DNA from: Acidobacteriota bacterium
GTDB lineage: Bacteria; Acidobacteriota; Terriglobia; 20CM-2-55-15
DNA length: 14,408 nt
Direction of reading: 5' to 3'
NCBI GenBank assembly: GCA_003223895.1
Contig: QHXD01000044.1
Span: 1-14,408 of the forward strand
Position 1 is the stretch's first letter. Every line of letters begins with the position of its first letter. Under the pieces are notes generated by a model that saw only the letters and a list, made by a program, of their open reading frames with translations, made no database searches and had not been told where the DNA came from. This document shows positions 6,431 through 13,976 of the stretch, in pieces. Both the position numbers and the translations under genes were made by a program.

Positions 6431-8013
6431 TAACGTTGTTCTCCCGCCCGAGCATTCAAGCGCGGCGCGCCCAGGGAATAATCCGGTCGGACCTTTAACA
6501 CGATCTTGTTTACGGGCTTCTCGAGCACTCCAAAGAACGGCGCCGGATAGAGTCCGATCCAGAACGCCACAATGATCAGCGGAACCAGCGTTGCGAGCTC
6601 GCGCAGGTTCATATCGAGCAGCTTTTCATTGGCGGGATTCTCGATCCGGCCGAACATTGTACGCTGATAGAGCCACAGCATGTATGCCGCACCCAATATG
6701 ATTCCGGATCCGGCGGCCACTGCCCACCACAGGTTTTCCTGCAGTGCGCCAACCATGATCGTGAATTCCCCGATGAATCCGTTCAAAAGCGGCAGACCGA
6801 TCGATGACATGGTCATGATCAGAAAAACCGTTGCGTAAATCGGCATGACGTTCGACAAGCCGCCGAGCTGTGAGATTTCACGCGTATGTCTTCGCTCGTA
6901 GATGATCCCGACAATCAGGAAGAGCGCGCCCGTCGAAATTCCGTGATTGATCTGCTGGATGACGCTTCCGTTCAGCCCGGGAGGGTTCAAAGCGAACATG
7001 CCCAGCGTCACGAATCCCATATGGCTCACGGAGGAATACGCCACCAGCTTCTTCATGTCCGGCTGCATCATGGCGACCAGCGCGCCATAGATGATGGCAA
7101 TGATCGAAAGCGTGATCATCAGCGGAATGAACTGTTTCGTCCCTGAGGGCAGAATCGGCAAACTGAATCTCAGGAATCCATAAGTTCCCATCTTCAGCAG
7201 CACGGCGGCCAGAATCACGGAGCCTGCGGTCGGAGCCTCGACGTGAGCGTCCGGAAGCCACGTATGGAACGGGAACATCGGTACCTTGATCGCGAAGCCC
7301 ACGAAGAATGCCAGGAATATCCACCACTGCAAGTTCGCCGGCAGAAACGAGCCCATCGCCTGAAACGCCAGTATGTCGAACGTGTTTCCGGCGCCGAATA
7401 CGGTGGAAATCTCAGGATGCTGTGCCGCAATAGCCGGATAACTGAAGTACAGAGCCAATATGCCGAGCAGCAGAAGCACTGACCCAACCAGCGTGTACAG
7501 GAAGAATTTGATCGCGGCGTACAGCTTTCGGGGTCCGCCCCATACGCCAATGAGGAAGTACATCGGCACGAGCATCACTTCCCAGAAAACGTAAAACAGA
7601 AAGAAGTCCAGCGAAATGAAAACGCCGAGCATGCCGGTTTGAAGCATGAGCATGAAGGCGTAGTACTCTTTCAAGCGAGTCTCGATGGCAGTCCAGGACG
7701 ACAGGATGGCCAGCGGACCGAGCAGCGTGGTCAGCATCACCAGCAGCAGCGAAATGCCGTCGATGCCGACGTGGTAATTTGCTCCGAGCGTCTGAATCCA
7801 CGGCACGTTTTCGACGAACTGCATCTCGTCGGCAGTCGCGCGGTCAAACCAGAACCAGAGCGGCAGCGAGATCAGGAAGCCCGCGATCCCAACGAAGTTC
7901 GCCCACCACTTGATCGCGCTCTTGTTCTCCTTGTTGATGAAGAAGAGAACAAACATTCCGAGCAGCGGCCAGAACGCGATGATGCTGAGGATGTGTTGAC
8001 GAAAGAAATCCAT
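6430..8013 (-). CDS. nuoM: NADH-quinone oxidoreductase subunit M (complex I, copy 2)
   Basis: Complete 527-residue proton-pumping subunit. The start at 8013 (MDFFRQHILS) overlaps the nuoL stop as TAATG; the open frame extends to 8265, but those 84 residues are arginine-rich shadow of nuoL. Channel residues are present: E145 in YVFWEVMLVP, K169, K243 in GFAIKVPMFPFHTWLPDAH, K274 in AAVLLKMGTYG, and E416 in NGFIGEF, matching the order of E. coli NuoM E144, K234, K265 and E407. The helix-break motif INHGISTGALFLIVGIIYERR is nearly the same as in the + strand NuoM fragment. It is translationally coupled on both sides, to nuoL and nuoN. Confidence 0.96.
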   Translation of the reverse strand: MDFFRQHILSIIAFWPLLGMFVLFFINKENKSAIKWWANFVGIAGFLISLPLWFWFDRATADEMQFVENVPWIQTLGANYHVGIDGISLLLVMLTTLLGPLAILSSWTAIETRLKEYYAFMLMLQTGMLGVFISLDFFLFYVFWEVMLVPMYFLIGVWGGPRKLYAAIKFFLYTLVGSVLLLLGILALYFSYPAIAAQHPEISTVFGAGNTFDILAFQAMGSFLPANLQWWIFLAFFVGFAIKVPMFPFHTWLPDAHVEAPTAGSVILAAVLLKMGTYGFLRFSLPILPSGTKQFIPLMITLSIIAIIYGALVAMMQPDMKKLVAYSSVSHMGFVTLGMFALNPPGLNGSVIQQINHGISTGALFLIVGIIYERRHTREISQLGGLSNVMPIYATVFLIMTMSSIGLPLLNGFIGEFTIMVGALQENLWWAVAAGSGIILGAAYMLWLYQRTMFGRIENPANEKLLDMNLRELATLVPLIIVAFWIGLYPAPFFGVLEKPVNKIVLKVRPDYSLGAPRLNARAGEQR

Positions 8014-8705
8014 TAAGGAGTCCCCCACAAGACGTAACCAATAAGGATCAACACGCCGAAGATCATGACCAGCGCGTAGTTCTGAACGTATCCGGTCTGG
8101 ATCAGGCGCACGGGCCAGCTGACGGTCTTGATGAAGCCGCCGATGAATCGCACCAGGCCGTCCACGATCCATCGATCCCACCAGCCGGACCCGCTGGCGC
8201 TTCGGATCGTCGCCAAGGCCGAGCCATTCACGAGGCCGTCCACCACCTTCGCGTCGAATGTCCACAAACTCATGCCGCCACCCTTGGCTCGATTCACAAA
8301 CAACGCGTCATAGAGTTCATCGATGTAATACTTGTTGAGAAAAATCTTGTAGAGCGGCCCGTACTGCCGGATCTCGCGTTGTTCTTCCCAGCTTCTCTTG
8401 CAGTACTTTGAATAAGCCAATCCGAATCCGATCAGCGCGATCGCAACGGAAGCGGCGGCCATTCCGATTTCGGCTGCATGGCTATACTCCGCCGGCGGCG
8501 CTTGCTGGATCGGCAGCGGCTCGAAGACCGGCTCGAGAAAATGCTCAAATGCGTTTGTCCCGCCAAGCCAGGCGGGAAATCCGACGTAACCGGCCAGCAC
8601 AGATCCGATCGCAAGGACAATCAATGGAACCGTCATCGACCGGGGTGACTCGTGGATGTGACTTTCGATGTGATGGTCGACTCGGGATTGACCGTAGAAG
8701 GTCAT
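8013..8705 (-). CDS. nuoL: NADH-quinone oxidoreductase subunit L, C-terminal part (frameshifted gene)
   Basis: About 230 residues from MTFYGQSRVDHH to LWGTP. They form the distal part of NuoL: a membrane helix (PLIVLAIGSVLAGYVGF), a polar segment, NKYYIDELYDALFVNRAKGGG, the region of the long lateral helix, and a last membrane helix (YALVMIFGVLILIGYVLW). It continues the protein encoded at 8702-10033 but in another frame. The ATG at 8705 is an internal methionine codon, so this part is unlikely to be made alone; no ribosome site is seen before it. The stop TAA overlaps the nuoM start. Confidence 0.88.
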   Translation of the reverse strand: MTFYGQSRVDHHIESHIHESPRSMTVPLIVLAIGSVLAGYVGFPAWLGGTNAFEHFLEPVFEPLPIQQAPPAEYSHAAEIGMAAASVAIALIGFGLAYSKYCKRSWEEQREIRQYGPLYKIFLNKYYIDELYDALFVNRAKGGGMSLWTFDAKVVDGLVNGSALATIRSASGSGWWDRWIVDGLVRFIGGFIKTVSWPVRLIQTGYVQNYALVMIFGVLILIGYVLWGTP

Positions 8706-10033
8706 AAAACCGCCGCTCCGATCAGCCACAACACGACATGGCCCTGATTGCTGGAAAATGCCTTCCACAGGATTTCGTCTTTCGAGAAGAAACCCGCCAG
8801 AAACGGTGTTCCCGCGATGGTCAGCGTTCCGATGAACATCGTCCAGAACGTAACGGGAATCTTTTTCTTCAACGCCCCCATTTTGCGCATGTCCTGCTCG
8901 TGGTGCATCGCGTTGATCACGCTTCCTGAACCAAGGAAGAGCAGCGCTTTGAAGAACGCATGCGTCATCAGGTGAAAGATGCCGGCGGCAAATGCACCCA
9001 CACCCAGGGCGAGGAACATATAGCCAAGCTGGCTGACCGTGGAGTACGCCAGCACCCGCTTGATGTCGTTCTGCACGAGGGCGATCGATGCCGCGAAAAA
9101 CGCAGTAACCGCGCCGATGACGGCAACCACTGTCATCGCCTGAGGCGCCATTTGATAGATGAAGTTGCTGCGCGCGACCATGTAGACGCCGGCGGTTACC
9201 ATCGTCGCCGCATGGATGAGAGCGCTGACCGGTGTCGGGCCTTCCATAGCGTCGGGCAGCCAGACATACAAAGGAATCTGCGCCGATTTCCCCGCGGCTC
9301 CGACGAATAGCGACAGGGCGATTGCGATAAAGATCGGGTCGCTGACGTGGTAACGTCCAGCCATGACGCCTTCGCGAACTGCTTCGCCAACCCTGGTGAA
9401 CTCGAGCGTGCCGAATGACACGAAGATCAGCATGATGCCGATCGAGAATCCCCAGTCACCGACGCGATTCACGACAAACGCCTTCTTCGCCGCGTCACCC
9501 GCGCTTTTCTTGAGGAAGTAGTATCCGATGAGCAGATACGAACAGAGACCCACGCCTTCCCACCCGACAAACATCATCAGGTAGTTGCTTCCCAGGACCA
9601 GAGTGAGCATCGAAAACATGAAGAGGTTCAGGTAGGCGAAGAATCGGTAGAAGCCGTCCTCTTCGTGCATGTACCCGGTCGAATACACATGAATGAGGAA
9701 ACCGATGCCGGTCACGACGAGAATCATCACCGAAGAAAGCGGATCGAGCAGAAAACTCCAGTCCACGGAAAAGTCCGCTACTCCCCCGCTTCTTGTATGT
9801 GCAAGACCGCCATTGATCCATCGGTAAAGCGTTACGGTGTGTGACCGATGCTCCGCGTCGAGTTGGAGAAGCTGGTAAACGGCACCCGCCGAAAAGACAA
9901 AGGAGATCAAAACCACACCGCAGCCGATGACTCCGACAGCGGTTTTGGACATCCGCTTTCCCAGGAGGCCATTGATCACAAACCCGGCCGCCGGAAACAG
10001 CGGAATCAACCAGATCAGATCCAAGAAGTTCAT
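8702..10033 (-). CDS. nuoL: NADH-quinone oxidoreductase subunit L, N-terminal part (frameshifted gene)
   Basis: 443 residues from a good start (ATG 10033, with GGAG ten bases upstream). It is intact NuoL up to the fourteenth-or-so helix: E159 in MMFVGWEGVGLCSYLLIG, K249 in FVGAAGKSAQIPLYVWLPDAMEGPTPVSALIHAATM, K362 in HAFFKALLFLGSGSV, and K418-D419 in GFFSKDEI. After WLIGAAV (about residue 442) the frame hits TGA at 8702, while the expected continuation (FMTFYGQSR) is found directly next to it in another frame. The family's conserved link, a TM segment of about a dozen residues with a Y-x-F-R-type motif, is missing. So this is a deletion with frameshift, not a simple base slip. A full product would be near 685 residues. 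Confidence 0.9.
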   Translation of the reverse strand: MNFLDLIWLIPLFPAAGFVINGLLGKRMSKTAVGVIGCGVVLISFVFSAGAVYQLLQLDAEHRSHTVTLYRWINGGLAHTRSGGVADFSVDWSFLLDPLSSVMILVVTGIGFLIHVYSTGYMHEEDGFYRFFAYLNLFMFSMLTLVLGSNYLMMFVGWEGVGLCSYLLIGYYFLKKSAGDAAKKAFVVNRVGDWGFSIGIMLIFVSFGTLEFTRVGEAVREGVMAGRYHVSDPIFIAIALSLFVGAAGKSAQIPLYVWLPDAMEGPTPVSALIHAATMVTAGVYMVARSNFIYQMAPQAMTVVAVIGAVTAFFAASIALVQNDIKRVLAYSTVSQLGYMFLALGVGAFAAGIFHLMTHAFFKALLFLGSGSVINAMHHEQDMRKMGALKKKIPVTFWTMFIGTLTIAGTPFLAGFFSKDEILWKAFSSNQGHVVLWLIGAAVL

Positions 10034-10069
10034 TCGGCTGTTACTCCAACTCCCTCAGGTACAGCTGTT

Positions 10070-10355
10070 CTACCACTTCATCAGATCGATCTCGTTGATG
10101 TTCATCGTTTCCTTGTTCTTGAACATCGCGATCACGATCCCGAGTCCGACCGCGGCTTCCGCCGCAGCCACTGTAATCACAAAGATAGCGAAGACCTGAC
10201 CGGTAACCTGCTGGAGCCGGTCTGAAAACGCGATCAGGTTGATATTGACCGCATGACATGAGGATGATCATGATGTTCCGCCGCGTCAGAACGCCAATGA
10301 CGCCGATCGTGAAGAGCGCCACGCCGAGTATCAGGTAGTAGTATGTCGGTACCAT
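10070..10355 (-). pseudogene. nuoK: NADH-quinone oxidoreductase subunit K, with internal out-of-frame deletion
   Basis: The ATG at 10355 gives 34 residues of normal NuoK (MVPTYYYLILGVALF ... MIILMS). At about 10257 the frame changes. The rest, AVNINLIAFSDRLQ through FVITVAAAEAAVGLGIVIAMF (with the second conserved glutamate) to IDLMKW and TAG at 10070-10072, lies in another frame. Counting against the usual 100-residue protein, residues 35-40 are missing, equal to 17 bases: 34 + 6 + 60 = 100. The missing piece contains the place of the essential TM2 glutamate (E. coli E36). Read without correction, the frame runs on as nonsense to 10041. Gap to nuoJ is three bases. Confidence 0.9.
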
Positions 10356-10358
10356 GAT

Positions 10359-10880
10359 TTATTCCATCTCTGTCTTTTTCTTTGACAGAACGACCGCTCC
10401 GACGATCGCCACCAGCAGCAGGATGGACGCGATCTCAAACGGCAGCAGATAGACCGTGTACAGCGCCGTGCACACCCGTTCCGAATTTCCCGCAACAGCG
10501 GCCGCCGGGGCTGCTGCCGCCGGAGGCAGGACGAACGAGTCTTTACCCTGGTACAAACCGTAACCGATCTCCACGATCAGAATTCCGGCAGTCACGAGCG
10601 CAACCGTCCACTGGCGATTGAATTGACGCTCGCCGACGGAGCGCTCCACAGCGATTAACATAATTACGAAAACAAAGAGGACCAGAATCCCGCCAACGTA
10701 CACGATTACCTGGACGCCGGCAAGGAACTCCCCATGGAGAGTTAGAAAAATTCCGGCAACGGCAAAAAGAGTCGCTCCGAGAAAAGCAGCGCTGTGGACG
10801 ACGTTATGCTGCGTGATGACCAGGATGGCAGAAACGACCGCGATCACGGCGAAGATGTAAAAGAGAACAAGTTCGATCAT
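10359..10880 (-). CDS. nuoJ: NADH-quinone oxidoreductase subunit J
   Basis: 173-residue membrane subunit of complex I, five predicted helices. The third-helix signature AGVQVIVYVGGILVLFVFVIMLIAVER (about 54-80) contains the conserved tyrosine (Y61) and the glycine pair near the flexible bulge that is thought to gate coupling. An alanine/proline-rich stretch (about 117-131) lengthens the loop before the last helix, which ends in SKKKTEME. The gene starts after a 106-base gap that holds a large hairpin, unusual in this otherwise tightly packed operon; only weak purine stretches precede the ATG. nuoK follows three bases after the stop. Confidence 0.94.
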   Translation of the reverse strand: MIELVLFYIFAVIAVVSAILVITQHNVVHSAAFLGATLFAVAGIFLTLHGEFLAGVQVIVYVGGILVLFVFVIMLIAVERSVGERQFNRQWTVALVTAGILIVEIGYGLYQGKDSFVLPPAAAAPAAAVAGNSERVCTALYTVYLLPFEIASILLLVAIVGAVVLSKKKTEME

Positions 10881-10902
10881 GAATCGAAACCCTGAGAAGA
10901 AC

Positions 10903-10985
10903 GAAGCCAGAAGCCAGAAGCCAGAAGCCAGAATGGGGAACAGACTTTTCCCCGTTCTGGCTTCTGGCTTCTGGCTTCTGGCTTC
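10903..10985. repeat. GAAGCCA-unit inverted repeat, copy B, inside the nuo operon
   Basis: Four perfect tandem GAAGCCA units (10903-10930) plus GAAT-GGGGAA face four perfect TGGCTTC units (10958-10985). Bases 10903-10940 pair with 10948-10985 as a 38-bp stem with one T-G position (T at 10934) and a seven-base loop. It starts one base beyond the nuoI stop codon and ends 22 bases before the nuoJ start. Core (GAAYGGG) and outer edge (GGCTTCCTC) agree with copy A at 2047-2111, while the loops differ. In RNA it would be a very stable hairpin between nuoI and nuoJ. No T-run follows on the transcribed strand, so attenuation, processing or mRNA protection is more likely than full termination. Confidence 0.92.
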
Positions 10986-10986
10986 C

Positions 10987-11457
10987 TCATTTCGTATACA
11001 CCACCGGCTGATTCCCTTCCTCCAGCTTTTGGCGATCCCACTTCATATCTTTCCGGCCGTAAAGACTGAGCTCGAAATCCTGTGTGAGCTCGAGGCAGGG
11101 CGTCGGGCAGGCATCCTCGCACAAGCCGCAGAACATGCATCGGGAAATATCGAACGTATAGTCGGTGAGGACCTTCTTACTCGCCGCGTCCCGCTCCCAT
11201 CCAACCTCAATGCAGTGCTCCGGACAGGCCAGCGCGCAGAGGTTGCAGGCAATGCACAGGGTCTCGCCGGTTTCCGGATCGTTATTCAATCGCGGCGCAC
11301 CGCGGTATCGCTCGGAGACTTTCGGCCGAACTTTCGGATATTGTTCTGTATAGTTTTTCGAAGGACGCTGATATGAGAACGTGAGCAACAGGCCTTTGAT
11401 CAAGTCGACCAGGAAGATCTTTTTCAGGAGAGAGAGTTCCGGACGTTTGACCTTCAT
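10987..11457 (-). CDS. nuoI: NADH-quinone oxidoreductase subunit I (two 4Fe-4S clusters)
   Basis: 156-residue connecting subunit that passes electrons toward NuoB through two [4Fe-4S] clusters at the membrane surface. The motifs are CIACNLCALACP (C68, C71, C74, C78) and CMFCGLCEDACP (C107, C110, C113, C117), each CxxCxxCxxxCP, and all eight ligands are present. The N-terminal amphipathic region (LIKGLLLTFSYQRPSKNYTEQYP) that leads along the membrane arm is intact. The ATG at 11457 lies four bases after the nuoH stop. The C-terminus (GNQPVVYTK) ends one base before hairpin repeat copy B, so the repeat has not damaged the gene. Confidence 0.97.
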   Translation of the reverse strand: MKVKRPELSLLKKIFLVDLIKGLLLTFSYQRPSKNYTEQYPKVRPKVSERYRGAPRLNNDPETGETLCIACNLCALACPEHCIEVGWERDAASKKVLTDYTFDISRCMFCGLCEDACPTPCLELTQDFELSLYGRKDMKWDRQKLEEGNQPVVYTK

Positions 11458-11461
11458 AATT

Positions 11462-12496
11462 TCATCCCCTTAATAACACCACTAGAATCGCGGTCACGAT
11501 AACGTTCGCCATGGCCAGCGGCAACAAGCGTTGCCAGCCGAGCTTCATGAGCTGATCGTATCGATAGCGGGGCCAGCTGGCGCGGAACCAAAAGTAGAAG
11601 TACATGAAGACGATGATTTTGAAGATGAACCAGAACAGCGGCGGAATAATGTCGAGAAATCCCAGCCACGGAACGTTCGGGAAGGGTCGAAGCCAGCCGC
11701 CCAGGAACAGCGTTACCGCCATCGCAGACACTGTAATCATGTTGGCATATTCGGCCAGAAAGAACAGGGAGAATCTGAAACCGCTGTACTCCGTGTGAAA
11801 GCCGGCAACAAGTTCCGATTCCGCTTCGGGCAGGTCGAATGGCGCCCGGTTGGTCTCAGCAACTCCGCAAATGAAAAAAAGAAGGAAAGCGACGGGCTGG
11901 TAGAAGACGTACCATACGCCGGAACTCTGCTGAGCTTTCACAATGTTGACGAGGCTGAGAGAGCCGGCCAGCATCAGCACACCGATGATCGAAAAGCCCA
12001 TCGCGACTTCGTAACTCACCATCTGGGCGGCAGACCGCAATGCGCCGAGCAGAGGGTATTTGCTGTTCGAGGCCCATCCGGCCAGAATGATGCCCAGAAC
12101 GCCGACGGAGGAAATCGAGAGTACGTAGAGTGCGCCAATGTTCAGATCGGTGATCCACAGGGGGATAGCCTTCCCGAATATATTGATCTCAGGACCAAAC
12201 GGGATAACAGCGAACACGATGAATGCGGAAATCACCGAAATGACCGGCGCCAGCACGAAGATCCAGCGATCTGCGCCGGCCGGGATGATATCTTCCTTCA
12301 GCAATAACTTGATGGGGTCGGCAATCGGTTGAAGCAAACCCCAGGGTCCGACCCGCATTGGTCCCAACCGGACCTGCATATAGGCGATGATCTTCCGCTC
12401 GAAAAGCGTCAGTGCAGCGACCGCCAGCGGGAGTACCGCCAGCAGCAAGGCGATCTTGACGAGCGGAATAAGGATGTAATCGATAGCGAATTCCAT
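11462..12496 (-). CDS. nuoH: NADH-quinone oxidoreductase subunit H
   Basis: 344-residue membrane subunit at the junction of the arms, forming part of the quinone chamber. Signature segments: ERKIIAYMQVRLGPMRVGPWG (33-53), the LLQPIADPIKLLLKED surface loop, GWASNSKYPLLGALRSAAQMVSYEV (about 140-164), and AETNRAPFDLPEAESELVAGFHTEYSG (213-239), rich in the acidic residues of the E-channel. Length is close to that of the family and no break is seen. Its start overlaps the nuoD stop as TAATG. It directly follows nuoD: the nuoE, nuoF and nuoG genes that usually stand between are absent. Confidence 0.97.
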   Translation of the reverse strand: MEFAIDYILIPLVKIALLLAVLPLAVAALTLFERKIIAYMQVRLGPMRVGPWGLLQPIADPIKLLLKEDIIPAGADRWIFVLAPVISVISAFIVFAVIPFGPEINIFGKAIPLWITDLNIGALYVLSISSVGVLGIILAGWASNSKYPLLGALRSAAQMVSYEVAMGFSIIGVLMLAGSLSLVNIVKAQQSSGVWYVFYQPVAFLLFFICGVAETNRAPFDLPEAESELVAGFHTEYSGFRFSLFFLAEYANMITVSAMAVTLFLGGWLRPFPNVPWLGFLDIIPPLFWFIFKIIVFMYFYFWFRASWPRYRYDQLMKLGWQRLLPLAMANVIVTAILVVLLRG

Positions 12497-13611
12497 TACC
12501 TGTCTATTTCACCCAACACAATGTCCAATGTACCTATAATCGCAACCACGTCCGCCACCATGTGGCCGGTAACCAACTTGCGCAGTGCCTGCAGATTCAC
12601 GAACGACGGGGGCCTCACGCGCGCGCGGTAAGCCTGCGTGCTGCCGTCGCTCACGATGTAATAGCCGAGCTCGCCTTTTGGCGCCTCGATCGAGTGATAA
12701 ATGTCGCCTACCGGCGGCTTAATGATCTTCGACATTTTGGCCATCAGTGGTCCATCGGGAATCTTTTCGATGCCCTGCGAGATGATGCGTGCAGACTGCC
12801 GCATCTCCTGTATGCGGACCATGTACCGGTCGTACGTGTCGCCGTGCTCGCCCACCGGTATGTCGAATTGAAAGTCGGCATATGCGGCGTAGGGCTTCGC
12901 CTTGCGGATGTCCCATTCGACGCCGGATCCACGCAAGGCCGGGCCCGTGACGCCCAGATCGATCGCGTCTTTCGCCGAGAGGACGCCTACGCCCCGGGTA
13001 CGCTCGAGCCAGATGCGGTTCTCCGTAAGGAGCGTTTCGTACTCGTCCACCTTGTGCGGGAAGTCGTTGATAAATGTCCGCACCTGGTCCTGGAAACCGT
13101 CGTAGATCTCGTACTGCGTGCCGCCGATGCGGAACATGTGTGTCGTGAGGCGCGCTCCACAGTAGTTTTCGAAAATCTTGAGGATCTCTTCGCGCTCCCG
13201 GAAGGCGTACAGAAAGACGGTCATCGCACCGATGTCCAGAGCGTGGGTGCCCAGCCACAGCAGGTGGCTGGTAATCCGATTCAACTCGGTCATGATGACA
13301 CGGATGTATTGGGCGCGCGGCGGCGCGGTCACGCCGAGGAGCTTCTCGATGGTTTCGCAAAACCCGAGGCAGTTGGAAACCGCGGCGATGTAATCCATGC
13401 GGTCGAGCGTCGGGACGAATTGGCCGTAGGTCTGCGCTTCGCCCAGCTTCTCTACACCGCGGTGCAGGTAGCCGATCACGCATTCCGCGTCCAGAACGCG
13501 CTCACCGTCGAGCTTGAGTTTCACCTGAAGCACGCCGTGCGTCGACGGGTGCTGCGGCCCCATGCTGACGGTGATTTCACTGGTATCGAATAATGTCTCT
13601 TTGGTCGACAT
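12496..13611 (-). CDS. nuoD: NADH-quinone oxidoreductase subunit D
   Basis: 371-residue subunit of the connecting module that lines the quinone head-group site; related to large subunits of [NiFe] hydrogenases. GPQHPSTHGVL carries H25 and LDRMDYIAAVSN carries Y74, spaced 49 residues apart exactly as the quinone ligands H38 and Y87 of Thermus Nqo4. The C-terminus VADVVAIIGTLDIVLGEIDR is the family ending, so the protein is complete although slightly shorter than many homologues, mostly at the N-terminus. The ATG at 13611 lies 11 bases after the nuoC stop without a clear Shine-Dalgarno sequence, so coupling to nuoC translation is likely; the nuoC frameshift would then also lower NuoD. Confidence 0.97.
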   Translation of the reverse strand: MSTKETLFDTSEITVSMGPQHPSTHGVLQVKLKLDGERVLDAECVIGYLHRGVEKLGEAQTYGQFVPTLDRMDYIAAVSNCLGFCETIEKLLGVTAPPRAQYIRVIMTELNRITSHLLWLGTHALDIGAMTVFLYAFREREEILKIFENYCGARLTTHMFRIGGTQYEIYDGFQDQVRTFINDFPHKVDEYETLLTENRIWLERTRGVGVLSAKDAIDLGVTGPALRGSGVEWDIRKAKPYAAYADFQFDIPVGEHGDTYDRYMVRIQEMRQSARIISQGIEKIPDGPLMAKMSKIIKPPVGDIYHSIEAPKGELGYYIVSDGSTQAYRARVRPPSFVNLQALRKLVTGHMVADVVAIIGTLDIVLGEIDR

Positions 13612-13622
13612 AGGTGAAATTG

Positions 13623-13976
13623 CTAACCGCTGGGTGTGATGTAGTCCGTATCTTCGTGCCGGGCTTCACCCACGTAGTACTTTTGTCCCGAATCGATGCC
13701 GAGGTGCTTGCGCACCCACTCCACGTCCTGGAGCCGGATGTTGTAGTCCTTGCGCAGGGGATAACCGACCCAATCCTCGGGTAGCAGGATGCGCTTCAGG
13801 TTCGGATGATTGGCATAGCGAACCCCGAACATGTCGTAGACTTCGCGCTCGAGCCAATCCGCCGTCGTCCACACCGAAACAACACTCTCGATCTCTTCGA
13901 ATTCCTTGATTCGCGTCTTCACCCGAACGTGTTCGTTCTTCGCGAAGGAATAGAGGATGGTGAACCGCGGTTTCAT
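13623..13976 (-). CDS. nuoC: NADH-quinone oxidoreductase subunit C, C-terminal part (frameshifted gene)
   Basis: About 117 residues beginning KPRFTILYSFAKNEHVRVKTR and covering the conserved core of the 30-kDa subunit: SVWTTADWLEREVYDMFGVRYANHPNLKRILLPEDWVGYPLRKDY, the family signature near the C-terminus. It belongs to the protein begun at 14331 but is in another frame. The ATG at 13976 arises at the deletion junction (it spans the GATGAAA of the fused sequence), so it should not be taken as a native start. Confidence 0.88.
   Translation of the reverse strand: MKPRFTILYSFAKNEHVRVKTRIKEFEEIESVVSVWTTADWLEREVYDMFGVRYANHPNLKRILLPEDWVGYPLRKDYNIRLQDVEWVRKHLGIDSGQKYYVGEARHEDTDYITPSG

Noticed and set aside
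8014..8265. 84-residue N-terminal extension of NuoM copy 2
   Set aside because: Arg-rich out-of-frame reading of the nuoL 3' end; the TAATG overlap at 8013 gives the normal NuoM N-terminus.
8702..8768. Programmed ribosomal frameshift in nuoL, nuoK or nuoC
   Set aside because: Shifting frame would not restore the protein, because conserved residues at each junction are missing; no slippery heptamer is seen at these places.
10903..10985. Possible CRISPR array (tandem short repeats)
   Set aside because: Seven-base units directly adjoining with no spacers, and an inverted arm; no cas genes in the window.
10879..11376. Open frame on the + strand with repeated 'ARSQKPEAR' peptides
   Set aside because: The peptide repeat is only a translation of the GAAGCCA DNA repeat, and the rest is antisense to nuoI.
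12562..13593. Open frame of 343 codons antisense to nuoD (+ strand)
   Set aside because: Lies entirely opposite a clearly conserved nuoD, has no recognisable motif and no ribosome site of note.
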